Shown here: positions 61,856 through 64,000 of the stretch, piece by piece | Layout: each line of letters starts with the position of its first letter | Position numbering within the stretch: the stretch's first letter is position 1 | Position numbers and translations under genes: made by a program | Origin: Candidatus Ribeiella danica | Lineage (GTDB): Bacteria; Chloroflexota; Chloroflexia; Chloroflexales; Roseiflexaceae | Direction of reading: 5' to 3' | Assembly (NCBI GenBank): GCA_016717335.1 | Contig: JADKFS010000001.1 | Location: forward strand, 3,038,001-3,102,000 | Length of the DNA stretch: 64,000 nt | The notes under the pieces: generated by a model | What the model saw: the letters and a program-made list of their open reading frames with translations, nothing else | The model's database searches: none | Told to the model about the DNA's origin: nothing

Positions 61856-63193
61856 ATGCTCATCACCCACGGGACCGTGCTCACGTTCGGTAGTGAGCGG
61901 CGCGTGATCGCCGACGGCGCGCTGTACTACGACGGCGACACGATCGTCGACCTGGGCGCCAGCGCCGAGCTGGAGCGCCGCTACCCGCACGCCGAGCGGC
62001 TGGACGCGGCCGGCAAGATCGTGATGCCGGGCATGATCTGCGCGCACACCCACTTCTACAGCGCGTTCGCGCGCGGGATGGCCGTGCCCGGCGAGCCGGC
62101 GGCGAACTTCATGCAGATCCTGGAGCGGCTGTGGTGGAAGCTCGACCGCGCGCTCACGCTCGAGGATAGCAAGTACAGCGCACTGGTCGGGCTGGTCGAC
62201 GCCATTCGCCACGGCACGACCACGCTGATCGACCACCACGCCAGCCCGAGCCAGATCGACGGCTCGCTGGACGCGCTGGCCGAGGCCGCGATCGAGTCCG
62301 GCCTGCGGGTCGGGCTGTGCTACGAGGTGACCGACCGCAACGGGCCGGCCGGCGCCAGGGCCGGCATCGCCGAGAACGCGCGCTTCCTCAAGCGGCTGCG
62401 GGCCAACCCCAGCCCGCGGCTCGGCGGCTCGTTCGGGCTGCACGCCGCCTTCACGCTGAGCGACGAGACGCTGGACGCCTGCCTCGCGGCGGCCGACGGG
62501 CTGGACAGCGGCTTCCACATCCACGTGGCCGAGGACCCCGCCGACGAGGCCGACAGCCTGCAGAAGTACGGCGTGCGCGTGGCCGAACGTCTGGCGCGCA
62601 AGGGCATTCTGGGGCCGAAGACGCTAGTTGCGCACGCCATCCACGTCGACGAGCGCGAGATCGACATCCTGCGCGCCACGCGGACCAAGGTCAGCCACCA
62701 GCCGCGCAGCAACATGAACAACGCCGTCGGCGCGGCCGAGGTCGAGCGGCTGCTCGGCCAGGGCATCACGCTCGGCCTGGGCAACGACGGCTTCACCAAC
62801 AACATGTTCGCCGAGATCCACGCGGCCTACCTGATGCACCGCGCCGCCAAAGGCGACCCGCGCGCGCTGCCGGGCGACCGGCTGCTGGCGATGGCGTTCG
62901 ACAACAACGCCGCGATCGCCGGGCTGTTCTTCCCCCGGCCGGTCGGCGCGCTGGCGCCTGGCGTGCTGGCCGACATCATCCTGCTCGACTACTGGCCCTA
63001 CACGCCGCTGACCGACGGCAACTACCCCTGGCAGCTGATCTTCGGCATGGACGGCAGCCACGTCACGCACACGATCTGCGGCGGGCGCATGCTGATGCGC
63101 GACCGCGCGCTGCTGACGCTGGACGAGGCCGCAATCGCCGCGCACGCCCTGCGGCTCGCCCCCGCGATCTGGCGGCGGGTCGAGGAGCTGTAG
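61856..63193 (+). CDS. ssnA: SsnA-type aminohydrolase
   Basis: The 445-residue protein is a metal-dependent amidohydrolase with GKIVMPGMICAHTHFYSAFA (HxH pair), HGTTTLIDHHASPSQIDGSL, FHIHVAEDPADEADSLQKYG, LVAHAIHVDEREIDIL, KVSHQPRSNMNNAVG and LGLGNDGFTNNMF. It matches SsnA of selenium/molybdenum hydroxylase clusters, thought to deaminate or open a heterocycle, but the substrate is unproven. The ATG has AGGGAG upstream. It follows the XDH gene on the same strand. Confidence 0.92.
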   Translation: MLITHGTVLTFGSERRVIADGALYYDGDTIVDLGASAELERRYPHAERLDAAGKIVMPGMICAHTHFYSAFARGMAVPGEPAANFMQILERLWWKLDRALTLEDSKYSALVGLVDAIRHGTTTLIDHHASPSQIDGSLDALAEAAIESGLRVGLCYEVTDRNGPAGARAGIAENARFLKRLRANPSPRLGGSFGLHAAFTLSDETLDACLAAADGLDSGFHIHVAEDPADEADSLQKYGVRVAERLARKGILGPKTLVAHAIHVDEREIDILRATRTKVSHQPRSNMNNAVGAAEVERLLGQGITLGLGNDGFTNNMFAEIHAAYLMHRAAKGDPRALPGDRLLAMAFDNNAAIAGLFFPRPVGALAPGVLADIILLDYWPYTPLTDGNYPWQLIFGMDGSHVTHTICGGRMLMRDRALLTLDEAAIAAHALRLAPAIWRRVEEL

Positions 63194-63203
63194 GCCTGTT
63201 GTG

Positions 63204-63245
63204 GCCCTCACCCCCTGCCCCCTCTCTCGCTGGGAGAGGGGGTAT
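63204..63245. repeat. Inverted copy of the CCCTCACCCCCTGCC...GAGAGGGGG element
   Basis: CCCTCACCCCCTGCCCCCTC, then TCTCGCTGGGAGAGGGGG, is the reverse orientation of the copies near 34.4 kb. It follows the SsnA stop directly and could act as a terminator. Confidence 0.55.
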
Positions 63246-63387
63246 TCTTGCTGGCATCATCAGAATGTCAAGAGTATATTCCTCCGCAAAAAAGAAGGGG
63301 TGTAGGGCTCCCCGCAGACCGCGCCATGCGCGCTATAATGTCGCCGACCAGCAGATCGCCGGCAGGCGAGATCAGAGGGGGCAACGC

Positions 63388-64000
63388 ATGACCGAGCTGC
63401 TCTACCACACCGACTCGTACCTTAAGGAGTTTACCGCCCGGGTCGTCGCGGTCGAGGGGGCGCGCGTCGCGCTGGACCGGACGGCGCTGTACGCGACGGG
63501 CGGCGGCCAGCCCGCCGACGCGGGCACGCTGAGCGACGGCGCCCGGACCTGGGCCGTGACCGACGTTCGCCGCGAGGGCGAGCTGGTCTGGCACACGCTG
63601 GCGGGTGAGGGGCTGCCGGCGCCGGGCGACCAGCTGCGCGGCGTCGTCGACTGGGGCCGGCGCTACAGGCTCATGCGGACGCACACCGCGCTGCACCTGC
63701 TCTGCGGCGTGATCTGGCGCGACTACCAGGCGCCGGTGACGGGCGGGAACATGGACACCGACGAGGGCCGGCTGGACTTCGAGCTGGCGAACTTCTCGAA
63801 CGAGCTGGCCCAGGAGATCGTCGCGAAGGTCAACCAGGAGGTCGCGGCCGACCGCCCGGTCGAGGTCAAGATCCTGCCGCGCGCCGAGGCCTTCCAGATC
63901 CCCGATCTCATCCGCACCAAGATCAACCTGCTGCCGGAGGGGATCGCGCAGGTGCGCACGGTCAACATCGTCGGGCTGGACCTGCAGGCCGACGGCGGCA
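63388..64000 (+). CDS. AlaX-type alanyl-tRNA editing protein (partial)
   Basis: The frame is open to the window end, giving the first 204 residues. It has the AlaX/AlaRS editing domain: an N-terminal TDSYLKEFTARVVAVEGARV, GGGQPADAGTL and the zinc motif HTALHLL. The stretch GGNMDTDEGRLDFELANFSN is typical of the editing core. Such proteins hydrolyse Ser- or Gly-charged tRNA-Ala. The ATG follows AGGGGGC. It has no clear functional link to the preceding cluster. Confidence 0.88.
   Translation, partial: MTELLYHTDSYLKEFTARVVAVEGARVALDRTALYATGGGQPADAGTLSDGARTWAVTDVRREGELVWHTLAGEGLPAPGDQLRGVVDWGRRYRLMRTHTALHLLCGVIWRDYQAPVTGGNMDTDEGRLDFELANFSNELAQEIVAKVNQEVAADRPVEVKILPRAEAFQIPDLIRTKINLLPEGIAQVRTVNIVGLDLQADGG

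Overview
The window is a very GC-rich bacterial chromosome segment. It most likely comes from the Chloroflexota, class Chloroflexia (Roseiflexus/Kouleothrix-like). This is inferred from the protein families, the many large signalling proteins, Uma2 proteins, a soluble-adenylyl-cyclase-like gene, and the unusual density of heptamer/octamer repeats and long hairpins. No plasmid, phage, transposase or CRISPR locus was seen.

Layout. 1-4.7 kb: C-terminus of a membrane protein, a 4-hydroxybutyrate-type CoA-transferase, an alanine-dehydrogenase-family protein lacking the usual catalytic residues, and formate-THF ligase. 4.8-7.9 kb: a small accessory patch with a MazEF-like pair, a broken HU gene, two Uma2 genes, a small HTH regulator behind a perfect operator-like palindrome, and tRNA-Val(GAC). 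8.4-21.4 kb: signalling and regulation. It holds a Ser/Thr kinase with a zinc ribbon, PfkA, a partner-switching operon (STAS, RsbW-STAS, GAF-SpoIIE phosphatase), a MalT-type LuxR regulator and HU. 21.4-30.6 kb: a receiver-GGDEF protein, a YtcJ-type amidohydrolase, a hybrid histidine kinase and a GABA-catabolism-like module (GabT, acetyltransferase, aldehyde dehydrogenase). 30.9-37.7 kb: a SulP transporter behind a recognisable ydaO-type (c-di-AMP) riboswitch, a lipoprotein and a gingipain-like C25 protease with a perfect hexapeptide repeat. 37.8-49.5 kb: a protein with the architecture of mammalian soluble adenylyl cyclase, a second AAA/LuxR regulator, an amidohydrolase, a methyltransferase and a DMT permease. 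49.7-64 kb: two PLP fold-type II enzymes, then a + strand purine/nitrogen-catabolism cluster: YgeY, YgeW, two DHOD/PreA-like flavoproteins, a 103-residue unknown, a selenium-dependent-xanthine-dehydrogenase-like molybdoenzyme, SsnA and the start of an AlaX-type editing protein.

Working together. The last cluster resembles the E. coli ygeW-ygeY-ssnA-xdhD group. The molybdenum hydroxylase, aminohydrolase, peptidase-like hydrolase and carbamoyltransferase-like protein probably act on purine or related heterocycle breakdown. The two DHOD-like proteins are the novel part, because both lack the NxSCPN active-site motif. The partner-switch operon has its own promoter, and no sigma factor is adjacent.

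Repeat biology is the other striking theme. Heptamer/octamer arrays lie between genes and also inside at least seven coding sequences. Only units that are stop-free in every frame appear inside genes. There are also perfect 3-nt-loop hairpins whose arms differ from copy to copy, a dispersed MITE-like element with three copies, and a 91-bp tandem array inside the catabolic operon.
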